Below are positions 14,522 through 20,972 of a stretch of DNA of 29,379 nucleotides, in pieces. The notes beneath the pieces were generated by a model. The model did not search any database, had not been told where the DNA came from, and saw nothing but the letters and a program-made list of their open reading frames with translations. A program made the position numbers and the translations under genes. This DNA is from Clostridiales bacterium UBA929. Its GTDB lineage: Bacteria; Bacillota; Clostridia; Oscillospirales; UBA929. How positions within the stretch are numbered: position 1 is the first letter of the stretch; every line of letters begins with the position of its first letter. The stretch lies in assembly GCA_002293625.1 (NCBI GenBank), contig DBDP01000054.1, forward strand, positions 1-29,379. Direction: 5' to 3'.

Positions 14522-15118
14522 TTACAGGTTCGCGTACTTTGAAAGCTCCCCGAACGTCAGCGCCGTCATTTGTTCATGCGTATATTCCCTGTTGAGGTAG
14601 CGGTGCGTATACGGTGTGTCGCCGTCCGCCGTAAAGCCGAGATTTGCCGGGATGATTTGCGCGATGTCCCGCACGGTCTGATTGTAAATCTGCGGGGAGT
14701 CCGTCTCGATATACACATACAGCGTGAGACCGACCGGGTCAACCTCCAGCGCCCACTTCCCTGCACCGAACACCGCCTCCAAATACTGCCGCAGGAACGT
14801 TTCTGTGTACGGGATTGTAAGCGCGAGTTTGTTGATGCCGCGCTTCCGGCGCAGTTCTATGTCGTCCAGCAGCACGTCCGGCACAATGCCGAGGATTTCC
14901 TCATACCGCTTTATCCCAGCCAGCCCCGCGCGAACGATGAAATTATTCTCAAACGCCGCGCCGCACGTGTCCAGCAGCTCCCGCATAGAAACATGCTGTG
15001 CCAAATAAGCGCTCTGCATTTCGGCGTTGTCATCGTATATCTTCTTCGGCGAAAAGCGGAACACGACGTCGTCATGCCCGGTAAAGCCAACGGTCATGAT
15101 GCGGAACCAGCTAGCCAT
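14522..15118 (-). CDS. XkdU-like baseplate protein (DUF2313/YmfQ family)
   Basis: This 198-residue protein occupies the XkdU/YmfQ position after the baseplate J protein, whose stop it overlaps. The middle segment RAGLAGIKRYEEILGIVPDVLLDDIELRRKRG followed by PYTETFLRQYLEAVFGAGKWALEVDPVGLTLYVYIE is the conserved core of the family, homologous to Mu gp48. It connects the baseplate wedge to tail-fibre attachment. The N-terminal 30 residues (ASWFRIMTVGFTGHDDVVFRF) are unlike the usual opening of the family. Confidence 0.8.
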   Translation of the reverse strand: MASWFRIMTVGFTGHDDVVFRFSPKKIYDDNAEMQSAYLAQHVSMRELLDTCGAAFENNFIVRAGLAGIKRYEEILGIVPDVLLDDIELRRKRGINKLALTIPYTETFLRQYLEAVFGAGKWALEVDPVGLTLYVYIETDSPQIYNQTVRDIAQIIPANLGFTADGDTPYTHRYLNREYTHEQMTALTFGELSKYANL

Positions 15119-16202
15119 TGATCGTCACGCTCCCCACAAACGGCAGATATTGGCGCGCGGACGTATCCGAGAGGTTGATGTCGCCCGCGCCTCCGTTCAG
15201 CGTTAGACCGCTTACACTCACTACACGCGGTACGCGGAGAACGGCTTCGATAATCCGCGACGCGTATATCCAAACGGACGGCGTATCGCCCCAGCCCTCC
15301 CGAAGTCCGAGAAAGTATTCGGCGATGCTCTCCTCCGCGAAGGTTTGAATCTGCCCGGCGGTCACGTTGTCCAGCACGGCGGCGAAGCGTATGTCGACCG
15401 GGTAACGTTCCGGCGTCGTGACCGTGACGCGGTGACCGATCGGGGCAATCCCCACGCCGTTACCCGTGTCGTCTTCGGGGTCGACGGCGTTCTTGATCAC
15501 CCGCGCAAAGTCCGGCGTAATGGGGTTATACTCCGCGTCGACGACGCTGATCAGCACGGTTCCGCCGCCCTGCCACGCCGGAAAGACCTTCAAGTCTCCC
15601 ACGCCGTCTATCTCACCGACGAACCGCTTATAGTCGGCGACATTGCCGCCGAACGCCTTTTGCCGAAGCCTCTCTATCACGCGGCTTCTGTATGCTTCGT
15701 CGGTTTCGGCGTCCTGTCCGGGTATGTGCGTCCCCGTGATCTCGGCGCGTCCGAGGTTGCTTACGGGGAAGATGGGGAGCAGTAAGCCGGTGTAGGCGTT
15801 CCCGATCACGCCCTGTTGTTCGCATTCGAGGATACATACGCCCGCTCCGGCGTGTTCCCGCAGAATGTATGTAACGGAGGATTCCGGCACGGAGAAGCGG
15901 GAACCGGCCGGCGCGTCAAACGGCTTGCTGTTTGTGTCCAGCGTCCGCGCGATGCGGAACGCCGGGGACGCCGCCATTCGCGGGATTGAGAAGTCCATCG
16001 CCCTGTCGTCCAAATACCCGCCGACGGCGGTTCCGAGGTGGGTCTGCGTTTTGAATATCCCTAACGCGATATACGCCTGCGCCACTTCCGCTGCGGCGGG
16101 CGCGAGGGCGTTATAGATAATGCTGCCCTGACGCTTGTCCAGCTCATTCGGGACGGCGTCCAGCATTCGCTTCAATACGCTTGAAAATGTGCTTTCAAAC
16201 AT
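15111..16202 (-). CDS. baseplate J / XkdT-like protein
   Basis: The chosen ATG 16202 gives 363 residues starting MFESTFSSVLKRMLDAVPN, the normal start of the Baseplate_J family; it overlaps the end of the preceding gene by eight bases. Conserved segments are LDKRQGSIIYNALAPAA, FSIPRMAASPAF, GRAEITGTHIPGQDAETDEAYRSRVIERL and GGNVADYKRFVGEIDGVGDLKVFPAW. Baseplate J proteins (P2 gpJ, PBSX XkdT) form the wedge ring of contractile tails. Length is near the family's usual size, so this gene looks intact. Confidence 0.92.
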   Translation of the reverse strand: MFESTFSSVLKRMLDAVPNELDKRQGSIIYNALAPAAAEVAQAYIALGIFKTQTHLGTAVGGYLDDRAMDFSIPRMAASPAFRIARTLDTNSKPFDAPAGSRFSVPESSVTYILREHAGAGVCILECEQQGVIGNAYTGLLLPIFPVSNLGRAEITGTHIPGQDAETDEAYRSRVIERLRQKAFGGNVADYKRFVGEIDGVGDLKVFPAWQGGGTVLISVVDAEYNPITPDFARVIKNAVDPEDDTGNGVGIAPIGHRVTVTTPERYPVDIRFAAVLDNVTAGQIQTFAEESIAEYFLGLREGWGDTPSVWIYASRIIEAVLRVPRVVSVSGLTLNGGAGDINLSDTSARQYLPFVGSVTING

Positions 16203-16605
16203 AGATCGTCCTCCCCATCTCAACGGCTCCCGCCACAGTGTGCGCCGTAAAGCTCACCGCCGCCGCATCCGTGCCGATTCTCTCCACGCCGTTCACGGTT
16301 ACGCTTTGGATTCGGTCGTCTTGTAATAGCGCGTCCTGTAAAGTGTTTTGGATCGTCTCTTCCAAAAAGCCAAACCCTTTTCCGATGTATTGTTCCAGCG
16401 ACACGCCGTAGTTACCGTCATAGATTGCGTGAGAGAACCGCTCTATCGAAAGAATGTGCAGGATACTTTGCCGGATGGCGTCCGCGCCGTCCGTGAATCC
16501 GGTCATGCGCTCCGCCGTGTAGCGATACGTCCGGGACGGATACGGCACGAACCGCACCGGCTCATACGCGCCGCCCAAGCCGCTTGAAATCTGCGGGATC
16601 ATCAC
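16195..16605 (-). CDS. XkdS-like baseplate wedge protein (DUF2634, gp25-like)
   Basis: The 136-residue protein carries the DUF2634 pattern: RTYRYTAERMTGFTDGADAIRQSILHILSIERF, then AIYDGNYGVSLEQYIGKGFGFLEETIQNTLQDALLQDDRI. This is the gp25-like lysozyme-fold wedge protein that connects sheath to baseplate. It overlaps the XkdR-like stop by four bases and the XkdT start by eight, consistent with a tightly coupled baseplate operon. Confidence 0.9.
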   Translation of the reverse strand: MMIPQISSGLGGAYEPVRFVPYPSRTYRYTAERMTGFTDGADAIRQSILHILSIERFSHAIYDGNYGVSLEQYIGKGFGFLEETIQNTLQDALLQDDRIQSVTVNGVERIGTDAAAVSFTAHTVAGAVEMGRTIYV

Positions 16606-17318
16606 ACACCCACCTTTTCGGCTACGTAATACATGCGCCCCTTGTTAAACGAGAAAAGAAGGCAGCGATCGCCGGGCGTCAGAGGCTCGTATATCTCCAA
16701 AACCACATACTCCGCACCGAGGTTTTTGTTTGCCGGATTCGCGTGAACGTCTTCTGTCACCTGATTTTTTATCTCATGGTCGTGCTTTGTCTCCGTCACC
16801 GGCTCCGTGATCTGCCCGGAAATCGCGTGCAAATGTTCAGGGTCACCGCCCGGTTGCGTCACACCGTTGTATTCGTGCCTGTGGCTCGCGGGGCTTGCGT
16901 TTTCCTCGGTTTTTCCGTTGTATATATGCCCGTGCGGTATCCGCACCTTATGCGGGCGCACCATCTGCCCCAGCCAAAAGTATTCGCGCGGGCGGTAACC
17001 CACCCGGTCGACGATAAAGCCGCCGTCCGCTTGGTATATACCAAAGCACATATTGGGATCGTCGGTCAAAATCTCGATGACATAGTACCGCTGTTTCTGA
17101 TTAAACGATAGCAGCACAACCCGGTCGCCCTCCGTGATCCTGTCCCGTACCATCTCGCCCAAGAACAAAAAATCCGCCGGAAACGTTTCGCGGTCGTCTA
17201 CTTTAATGGACAGCGGTTCGACGCTCACGATTGTACCGTACAGCAACTCACTGTTGGCGTCGGGGGTTTGCCCCGCGTTACGCAGGGCGTTCACAATGGC
17301 GTTCGCGGCGTTACTCAT
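16602..17318 (-). CDS. XkdR-like baseplate protein (DUF2577) with four HxH repeats
   Basis: I start at ATG 17318 (MSNAANAIVNALRNAG), which overlaps the XkdQ stop as ATGA; 238 residues. Residues 27-84 (GTIVSVEPLSIKVDD, later ITEGDRVVLLSFNQKQRYYVIEIL) form the DUF2577 OB-like fold, and a similar strand set recurs at 202-238. Between them lie four histidine motifs: HGH 129-131, HRH 146-148, HLH 162-164 and HDH 179-181, 16-17 residues apart. In contractile phage spikes and fibres (P2 gpV, T4 gp37) HxH motifs bind iron on the trimer axis. Inference: this protein may form a metal-stabilised needle at the baseplate. Confidence 0.85.
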   Translation of the reverse strand: MSNAANAIVNALRNAGQTPDANSELLYGTIVSVEPLSIKVDDRETFPADFLFLGEMVRDRITEGDRVVLLSFNQKQRYYVIEILTDDPNMCFGIYQADGGFIVDRVGYRPREYFWLGQMVRPHKVRIPHGHIYNGKTEENASPASHRHEYNGVTQPGGDPEHLHAISGQITEPVTETKHDHEIKNQVTEDVHANPANKNLGAEYVVLEIYEPLTPGDRCLLFSFNKGRMYYVAEKVGV

Positions 17319-18121
17319 ACATACACATCCAATGAAAAAGTGTGGAATCCGCTTTCTATTGTGTGGGTCGCCCCGACAATCCACATATACTCCGCGATCC
17401 CCAGCTTCTCCAGCTTCAGCAGGAAACCGGCTCCGGCAAAAAGTTTGAAGCAATCGGCGTTCGGTACGCCCACCCCGGTCAGCTTAATCGTTTTGCGCGG
17501 GCGGTTGTGGTATTGGAGCAGGGTCGCCGCCCTCGACTGTATCTCGGCTTCGTTCATCTCGGCTGCGGCGGTGTCCACCTTTTGCAGCTTCCCCCAGCGC
17601 CGCTGGTTCCCGCTGTCAAACTCAACCCAAACATCGCGCCGCCCGGTTGCTTCGTTGTCCCGCACTACCTTGATGGTGTTGTATGTGTCTTTGTCTATGT
17701 TGATTTCGTATTGGTAAGATGAAAGCACGAAACCGTCGCCGATCATCAAATCGGTCTTGTAGCGGTCAATGGCGGTGAACTGCAGCGTCCCGAAATCGTC
17801 ACGGATAAAGTACGACCGCCGCTCCGCGATGGTGGTGCGCGTCATCATAAACTCCATGATGGAGTAAAGGCTTCGCTTGTCGTGGTAGTGCGCTTCCGGG
17901 ATAAACACCGAGGGTGTCACAACGCGGTGCCGCAGACCGTGCATCACGCACAGCTTTGAAAACACCTGACTGGCTGTCTCGCCCTTACTGACAAGGGTTT
18001 CCTCATTTTTTAAGTACCGCATTTGGTCATACGCCGTTACCTTGTATGTTCCGGCTTCGTTCGTCCCCAGCACAAACGCGAACCCGTAAAATATCCCCCT
18101 GCCGTCTACCGTCAGCGTCAC
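17315..18121 (-). CDS. XkdQ-like tail hub protein, 5' end damaged
   Basis: The 268-residue frame has the XkdQ/YqbQ core: VDGRGIFYGFAFVLGTNEAG, VTAYDQMRYLKNEETLVSKG and ASQVFSKLCVMHGLRHRVV, ending with the hub-type C-terminus. The frame is open upstream to 18166 and encodes NANNLLRITPGSVV, also family-like. A further piece, MRQLEMSYE (18159-18185), is in another frame and matches the family's R-LEFS strand. The gene therefore lacks about its first 30 codons and has a frameshift near 18160. It abuts the tape measure gene, with no xkdP between. XkdQ forms the central hub at the tail tip. Confidence 0.82.
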   Translation of the reverse strand: MTLTVDGRGIFYGFAFVLGTNEAGTYKVTAYDQMRYLKNEETLVSKGETASQVFSKLCVMHGLRHRVVTPSVFIPEAHYHDKRSLYSIMEFMMTRTTIAERRSYFIRDDFGTLQFTAIDRYKTDLMIGDGFVLSSYQYEINIDKDTYNTIKVVRDNEATGRRDVWVEFDSGNQRRWGKLQKVDTAAAEMNEAEIQSRAATLLQYHNRPRKTIKLTGVGVPNADCFKLFAGAGFLLKLEKLGIAEYMWIVGATHTIESGFHTFSLDVYV

Positions 18122-19794
18122 GACGCTTCCGGGCGTGATCCGCAGCAGATTGTTTGCATTCGTAGCTCATCTCGAGTTGGCGCATTTAGCATCATATCTT
18201 CAAGCCGCTTCTCCGATAGCATTTTTTGCTTGAAGGATTCCCCGAACAATTCTTCCGCAACGGACGCTTTGGCTTTAGCTTCAGCCAGCGCAATGTAGGA
18301 ATCAACCAAGCCGTAAACAGCGGTCGTCTGAATGTCTATCGCCCCGGTTTCGTCGTAAAGGTATTGGATCATGCCGGGGAAAATGCCGACCATCCTCGCC
18401 GCAAGAGAGTTCATCCGTTCCAGCTCATCCCCTGCTAACGCTTCTTTCTTGGCGAGTTCCTCCAGCTCCATCCAATTCCGCTCTAGCTCGTATCCGTATA
18501 TCTGCATTTGCGAAACGCTGCTTTCAAGCGCGGCTCGGCGTTCGTAATAAGCCACAGTTTCTTCGCGCGTCTCTTTGCTCATGCTGCGCGCCAGCTTTCC
18601 CATTCCCACAGAATAAGCAGAGATAAGCGTCTCGGCGGCTTTGATTTCCCTTTCCAACTCCTCCGCCGCATCCCGTGCCGCTATTTCCAGTTCTTCCGCT
18701 TCCCGCTGGGCGTCTTCCTGCGCTTGGTTGTACTCGTTCCAAGCGGACACCCCGGCTTGTATCAAAAGGCTTATACCTACCGATAAAGCGGCGTTCATCG
18801 CGAGCGATGCCACTTGCGCCGCTTTTGCTCCGGCAGTTATTCCGGCGAATGCCTGCACACCGACGCGCCCGATTTGCCCCAGCGCCCCCGGCATACTGCC
18901 CAGTCCCTGCGAAAGCCCGTTTATTACGGGGTTCATCCTCATAGAGGATTGGTGCATACGGTTGAATGCGTTCGCGTGTGTCATCTCCGCGCTGTGCAGG
19001 GAGGCTTCCATGCGGTTATATTGCTCGGTCAATTTTCGCTGTTGATCGGTAAGCCCTGCGATCTCTTGTTGCCGGATGGGGCTGAAAACTTGCTCCTGCG
19101 CGAGGTTCAGCCGTGCAAGGGCTTCCTCGTTCAGCGCCGCCTCGCGCGCTATACGCTCCAGCTTTTGGCGGTACATCTCCGCGCGTTCCGCCGCTATCTC
19201 CATTTGCGCGGCGGCGGACTGCACGGCGTGAGCGTTGCGGTCGATGATCGGGGACATGCGCTCCGCTTCGGCGTTTGTTTCCATAAACCGCTGCCGAAAA
19301 CGCTCCTGTTCAGCAATGCCCGCGTTCGCGTCCGCCGCCATCTGCTCGGCGGCGAGGCGCTCCCCCTCTGCCAACTTGAAATAGCTGTCCTCCAGCTCCC
19401 GCACTTTGCCGGCTGCTTGCTCATATGTCTGCGTTTGTATTGACATAGCGTTGCTTAGCGCGTCGTTCTGACCCACCAGTTTGATCTGCTGCTCAATCAT
19501 CTTGTCGAGTTCCGTAACGCTTCGGCGCGCGGTGTTCGCGGCGGCGTCCATGTACTCAGCCATGTTACCGCCCCGCATGGCGTTGTCAAGCGCGGCTTGG
19601 GCGGCGGTGGCGGCTTCAATCTCCCGCTCCAGTTCTTCAATTCTGTTCGCCGTGGTGCCGTAGCTGGCTTGCATCTCTTCCATCTTAATCCGTTGCTTCT
19701 CCGCAGCGAGCGCCGCGCCGCCCATTGCTCGCTCAATTGAATGGAACTGGGCGCTCATGCGGTCTTCTAACGCCATCGTCTGCCGTATGGTCAT
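18118..19794 (-). CDS. tail tape measure protein, C-terminally truncated
   Basis: The ATG 19794 follows AAGGAGG. The N-terminal 300 residues are long alpha-helical coiled coil (for example ANRIEELEREIEAATAAQ and EQERFRQRFMETNAEAE), followed by an Ala/Gly-rich hydrophobic zone near residues 320-350 (FAGITAGAKAAQVASLAMNA), the usual layout of a tape measure. The last 15 residues (TRDELRMQTICCGSRPEAS region) are out of character and come from reading into xkdQ sequence in another frame. With 558 residues it is shorter than most myophage tape measures. A deletion that removed its C-terminal part and xkdP is the likely cause. Confidence 0.85.
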   Translation of the reverse strand: MTIRQTMALEDRMSAQFHSIERAMGGAALAAEKQRIKMEEMQASYGTTANRIEELEREIEAATAAQAALDNAMRGGNMAEYMDAAANTARRSVTELDKMIEQQIKLVGQNDALSNAMSIQTQTYEQAAGKVRELEDSYFKLAEGERLAAEQMAADANAGIAEQERFRQRFMETNAEAERMSPIIDRNAHAVQSAAAQMEIAAERAEMYRQKLERIAREAALNEEALARLNLAQEQVFSPIRQQEIAGLTDQQRKLTEQYNRMEASLHSAEMTHANAFNRMHQSSMRMNPVINGLSQGLGSMPGALGQIGRVGVQAFAGITAGAKAAQVASLAMNAALSVGISLLIQAGVSAWNEYNQAQEDAQREAEELEIAARDAAEELEREIKAAETLISAYSVGMGKLARSMSKETREETVAYYERRAALESSVSQMQIYGYELERNWMELEELAKKEALAGDELERMNSLAARMVGIFPGMIQYLYDETGAIDIQTTAVYGLVDSYIALAEAKAKASVAEELFGESFKQKMLSEKRLEDMMLNAPTRDELRMQTICCGSRPEAS

Positions 19795-19841
19795 GAAAAT
19801 TCCTCCTTGTAAACACGATGGGTGCTATCCCATCAACACCC

Positions 19842-19870
19842 TACCACGTTTTGCTTGGTCGGAAGTGCCA
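19842..19870 (-). repeat. 29-bp dispersed repeat, copy A (upstream of the tape measure gene)
   Basis: On the minus strand it begins TGGCACTTCCGACCAAG and ends CAAAACGTGGTA, 47 bases before the tape measure ATG. Copy B is at 14490-14518, with 24/29 identity. It is followed by a small hairpin (GATGGG/CCCATC) in the leader. It lies just outside the terminator of the toxin cassette, so it belongs to the tail operon rather than to the cassette. Confidence 0.7.
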
Positions 19871-19875
19871 TTTTT

Positions 19876-19907
19876 CGTATAAGAAAGCCGCCCCAAATGG
19901 AGCGGCT
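19876..19907 (-). terminator. intrinsic terminator of the small-gene cassette
   Basis: On the minus strand a nine-base stem (19899-19907 with 19886-19894, one mismatch) and loop ATTT is followed by TTTCTTAT. It overlaps the stop codon of the 58-residue ORF, closes the cassette, and would insulate it from the tape measure gene. Confidence 0.7.
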
Positions 19908-20082
19908 ACTTATTATTTTTCAAGTCCAGTCGTATCAGTGCCTTAACATACCCTTGCCGGTTTGGAACACTTTCAAGTTTCCGTATTATGTCGGCGTCCG
20001 TGTTACGGTTGAGTTTCATGGCAAAAACGGTTGTGTGTTCCTTTACCCAGCTCTTTTTTGCTTCACTATCAGGTATTGACAG
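19906..20082 (-). CDS. small conserved-looking protein of the toxin cassette, start uncertain
   Basis: The frame encodes up to 58 residues: SIPDSEAKKSWVKEHTTVFA, then MKLNRNTDADIIRKLESVPN and RQGYVKALIRLDLKNNK. The pattern K-N-NTD-DII--LE---N-QGY-K-LIR-D is familiar from many small clostridial proteins of unknown function. There is no ATG before the internal one at 20017-20019. A CTG at 20080-20082 follows GGAGGGG at good spacing and is the best long start; the short form has 37 residues. Its 5' end overlaps the plus-strand antisense promoter. It sits downstream of the 27-residue peptide on the same strand and ends inside the terminator. It could be a regulator of the cassette or a passenger. 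Confidence 0.55.
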   Translation of the reverse strand: MSIPDSEAKKSWVKEHTTVFAMKLNRNTDADIIRKLESVPNRQGYVKALIRLDLKNNK

Positions 20083-20104
20083 CGCCTCCCCTCCGTGCTA
20101 TACT
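20076..20104 (+). promoter_or_regulatory. promoter of the antisense (antitoxin) RNA
   Basis: TTGACA (20076-20081), a 17-base spacer and extended -10 TGC-TATACT (20099-20104) form a strong sigma-A promoter facing right, against every phage gene. No protein-coding frame follows. It fires towards the 3' end of the 27-residue peptide gene. Confidence 0.85.
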
Positions 20105-20110
20105 GTAAGC

Positions 20111-20215
20111 AGTCGGGCGGCTTCCTTGGTTGGGTGGGTCGCTCCTCACATCGAAATGTACTTGAAGGAAGCGCCTCGCCTTACTTTAGTAGGGTGTGGC
20201 GTTTACTTCTTTTTG
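20111..20215 (+). ncRNA. putative antisense antitoxin RNA of a type I toxin-antitoxin module
   Basis: The predicted start is about seven bases after the -10. The RNA would run through an inverted repeat (CTTCCTT near 20121 with AAGGAAG near 20165) and an inner hairpin with GAAA loop. It would then reach hairpin CCTTAC-TTTA-GTAGGG (20179-20194) followed by a U-rich stretch at 20202-20214, where it could end. It is complementary to the 3' untranslated part and last codons of the peptide mRNA. This matches the 3'-overlap design of TxpA/RatA and BsrG/SR4. The ends are inferred, not seen. Confidence 0.6.
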
Positions 20216-20286
20216 AAGTAGTTTGCCACTATGTCCACAACGGTTGCAATGAGCATTAACAACGCTATCACTTCCAGCAGTGTCAC
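20203..20286 (-). CDS. 27-residue membrane peptide, putative type I toxin
   Basis: GTG 20284-20286 follows AAAGGAGGA at good spacing. The peptide is one hydrophobic helix (MTLLEVIALLMLIATVVDIV) followed by ANYF and three lysines, the standard form of holin-like or Fst/TxpA-type toxins, which insert in the inner membrane and depolarise it. It has a consensus promoter (20338-20366) with a leader of about 45 bases, and an antisense RNA gene overlaps its 3' end. In the B. subtilis skin element txpA/ratA also lies within the tail gene cluster, close to the tube and chaperone genes, so the location is comparable although the peptide is much shorter than TxpA. Too short for ordinary ORF calling. Confidence 0.78.
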   Translation of the reverse strand: MTLLEVIALLMLIATVVDIVANYFKKK

Positions 20287-20337
20287 CGGCTCCTCCTTTC
20301 AGAGGAACAACCCCGCCGCCTTCTTGCTTACGAGCTT

Positions 20338-20366
20338 ATTATAACATAGGCATTACCCACTGTCAA
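20338..20366 (-). promoter_or_regulatory. promoter of the 27-residue toxin gene
   Basis: On the minus strand TTGACA (20361-20366), a 17-base spacer and extended -10 TGT-TATAAT (20338-20343) give a perfect consensus. It lies 34 bases after the end of the frameshift extension of the chaperone gene. A constitutive host-type promoter inside a phage late operon marks a moron. Confidence 0.9.
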
Positions 20367-20399
20367 GAGACATAGAAAAGTTTTTGCTTAAATCCCCGG

Positions 20400-20953
20400 T
20401 TAAGGCGACTTTCCTTTATCCGCGTTCGCTTTGTTCTGAATGCAAGCGATTACAAAGCATCTCTCGTTGGGAGGCAGGTTACAAAACGCGGACGGCAACA
20501 TGCGCAAGTGCAGTAGGGCATACTGTGCCGCCGCGGCTCTGTAGTCCTCCCTTATGAGTTTTTTGCTTCTTCGATACCCTCTTCTTCCCGGTCGGGTTCA
20601 AAGCCGCTCAGCTCCGCGACGCGCTTGTAGATTTTCGCAATCTCACCCGGCAGCAGCTTCGCCTTGATAAAGTCCTCGGCGGTGCTGTATCCCGCTTTCG
20701 TCAGCATGTCGGCGTTCGCGAAATCGGGATCGACGGTCTGACCGGCGACGACGGCGAGGTTGAATTTGGCGAAGTCAAAATCAACGACGCGCCCTTTATT
20801 ATCGCGTACACGACCTTTGTTCTGATACGCCCGGTATTGATCCTGCGTCATGGGGCGCACTCTAACCGTACCGATTCGGTCGTTAACTTGAACTTCCGCC
20901 TCGATGTCTTTCGCGTCGGGGAGCGCCAAAAAATCTTCCAATCTTGTGTTCAT
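20400..20953 (-). CDS. tail assembly chaperone, long form made by programmed -1 frameshift
   Basis: After the heptamer at 20558-20564 the -1 frame reads LIREDYRAAAAQYALLHLRM, then LPSAFCNLPPNERCFVIACI and QNKANADKGKSP, and stops with TAA at 20400-20402. The fusion would have 184 residues. The added domain resembles the second ORF of Firmicutes myophage chaperones (LIRE--, YALH-L-MLPS-F, E---VIA-I). It has no start codon of its own near the junction, so frameshifting is needed. The long form is expected to bind the tape measure and recruit tube subunits, as lambda gpGT does. Confidence 0.85.
20552..20953 (-). CDS. tail assembly chaperone, XkdN-like (short form)
   Basis: This 133-residue protein lies between tail tube and tape measure, the fixed place of tail assembly chaperones. 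Conserved features are RLEDFLALPDAKDIEAEVQV, RVRPMTQDQYRAYQNKG, FDFAKFNLAVVAGQTVDPDF and LLPGEIAKIYKRVAELSGF. It corresponds to PBSX XkdN, skin YqbN and, functionally, lambda gpG. The frame ends AKNS just after a slippery A-AAA-AAC, from which a fraction of ribosomes would enter the -1 frame. Confidence 0.9.
   Translation of the reverse strand: MNTRLEDFLALPDAKDIEAEVQVNDRIGTVRVRPMTQDQYRAYQNKGRVRDNKGRVVDFDFAKFNLAVVAGQTVDPDFANADMLTKAGYSTAEDFIKAKLLPGEIAKIYKRVAELSGFEPDREEEGIEEAKNS
20558..20564 (-). promoter_or_regulatory. -1 ribosomal frameshift site A-AAA-AAC
   Basis: The heptamer is in correct phase (GCA AAA AAC TCA TAA in the zero frame). An SD-like AGAGGG lies 12 bases upstream, and the zero-frame stop is two codons downstream. 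These are the features of efficient bacterial -1 frameshifting. Confidence 0.85.
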
Positions 20954-20972
20954 GCTGATTATCCTCCACTAT

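Noticed and set aside
20121..20175. Inverted repeat CTTCCTT/AAGGAAG as the terminator of the toxin mRNA
   Set aside because: No T-run follows it on the minus strand. It is better seen as structure shared by the toxin 3' UTR and the antisense RNA.
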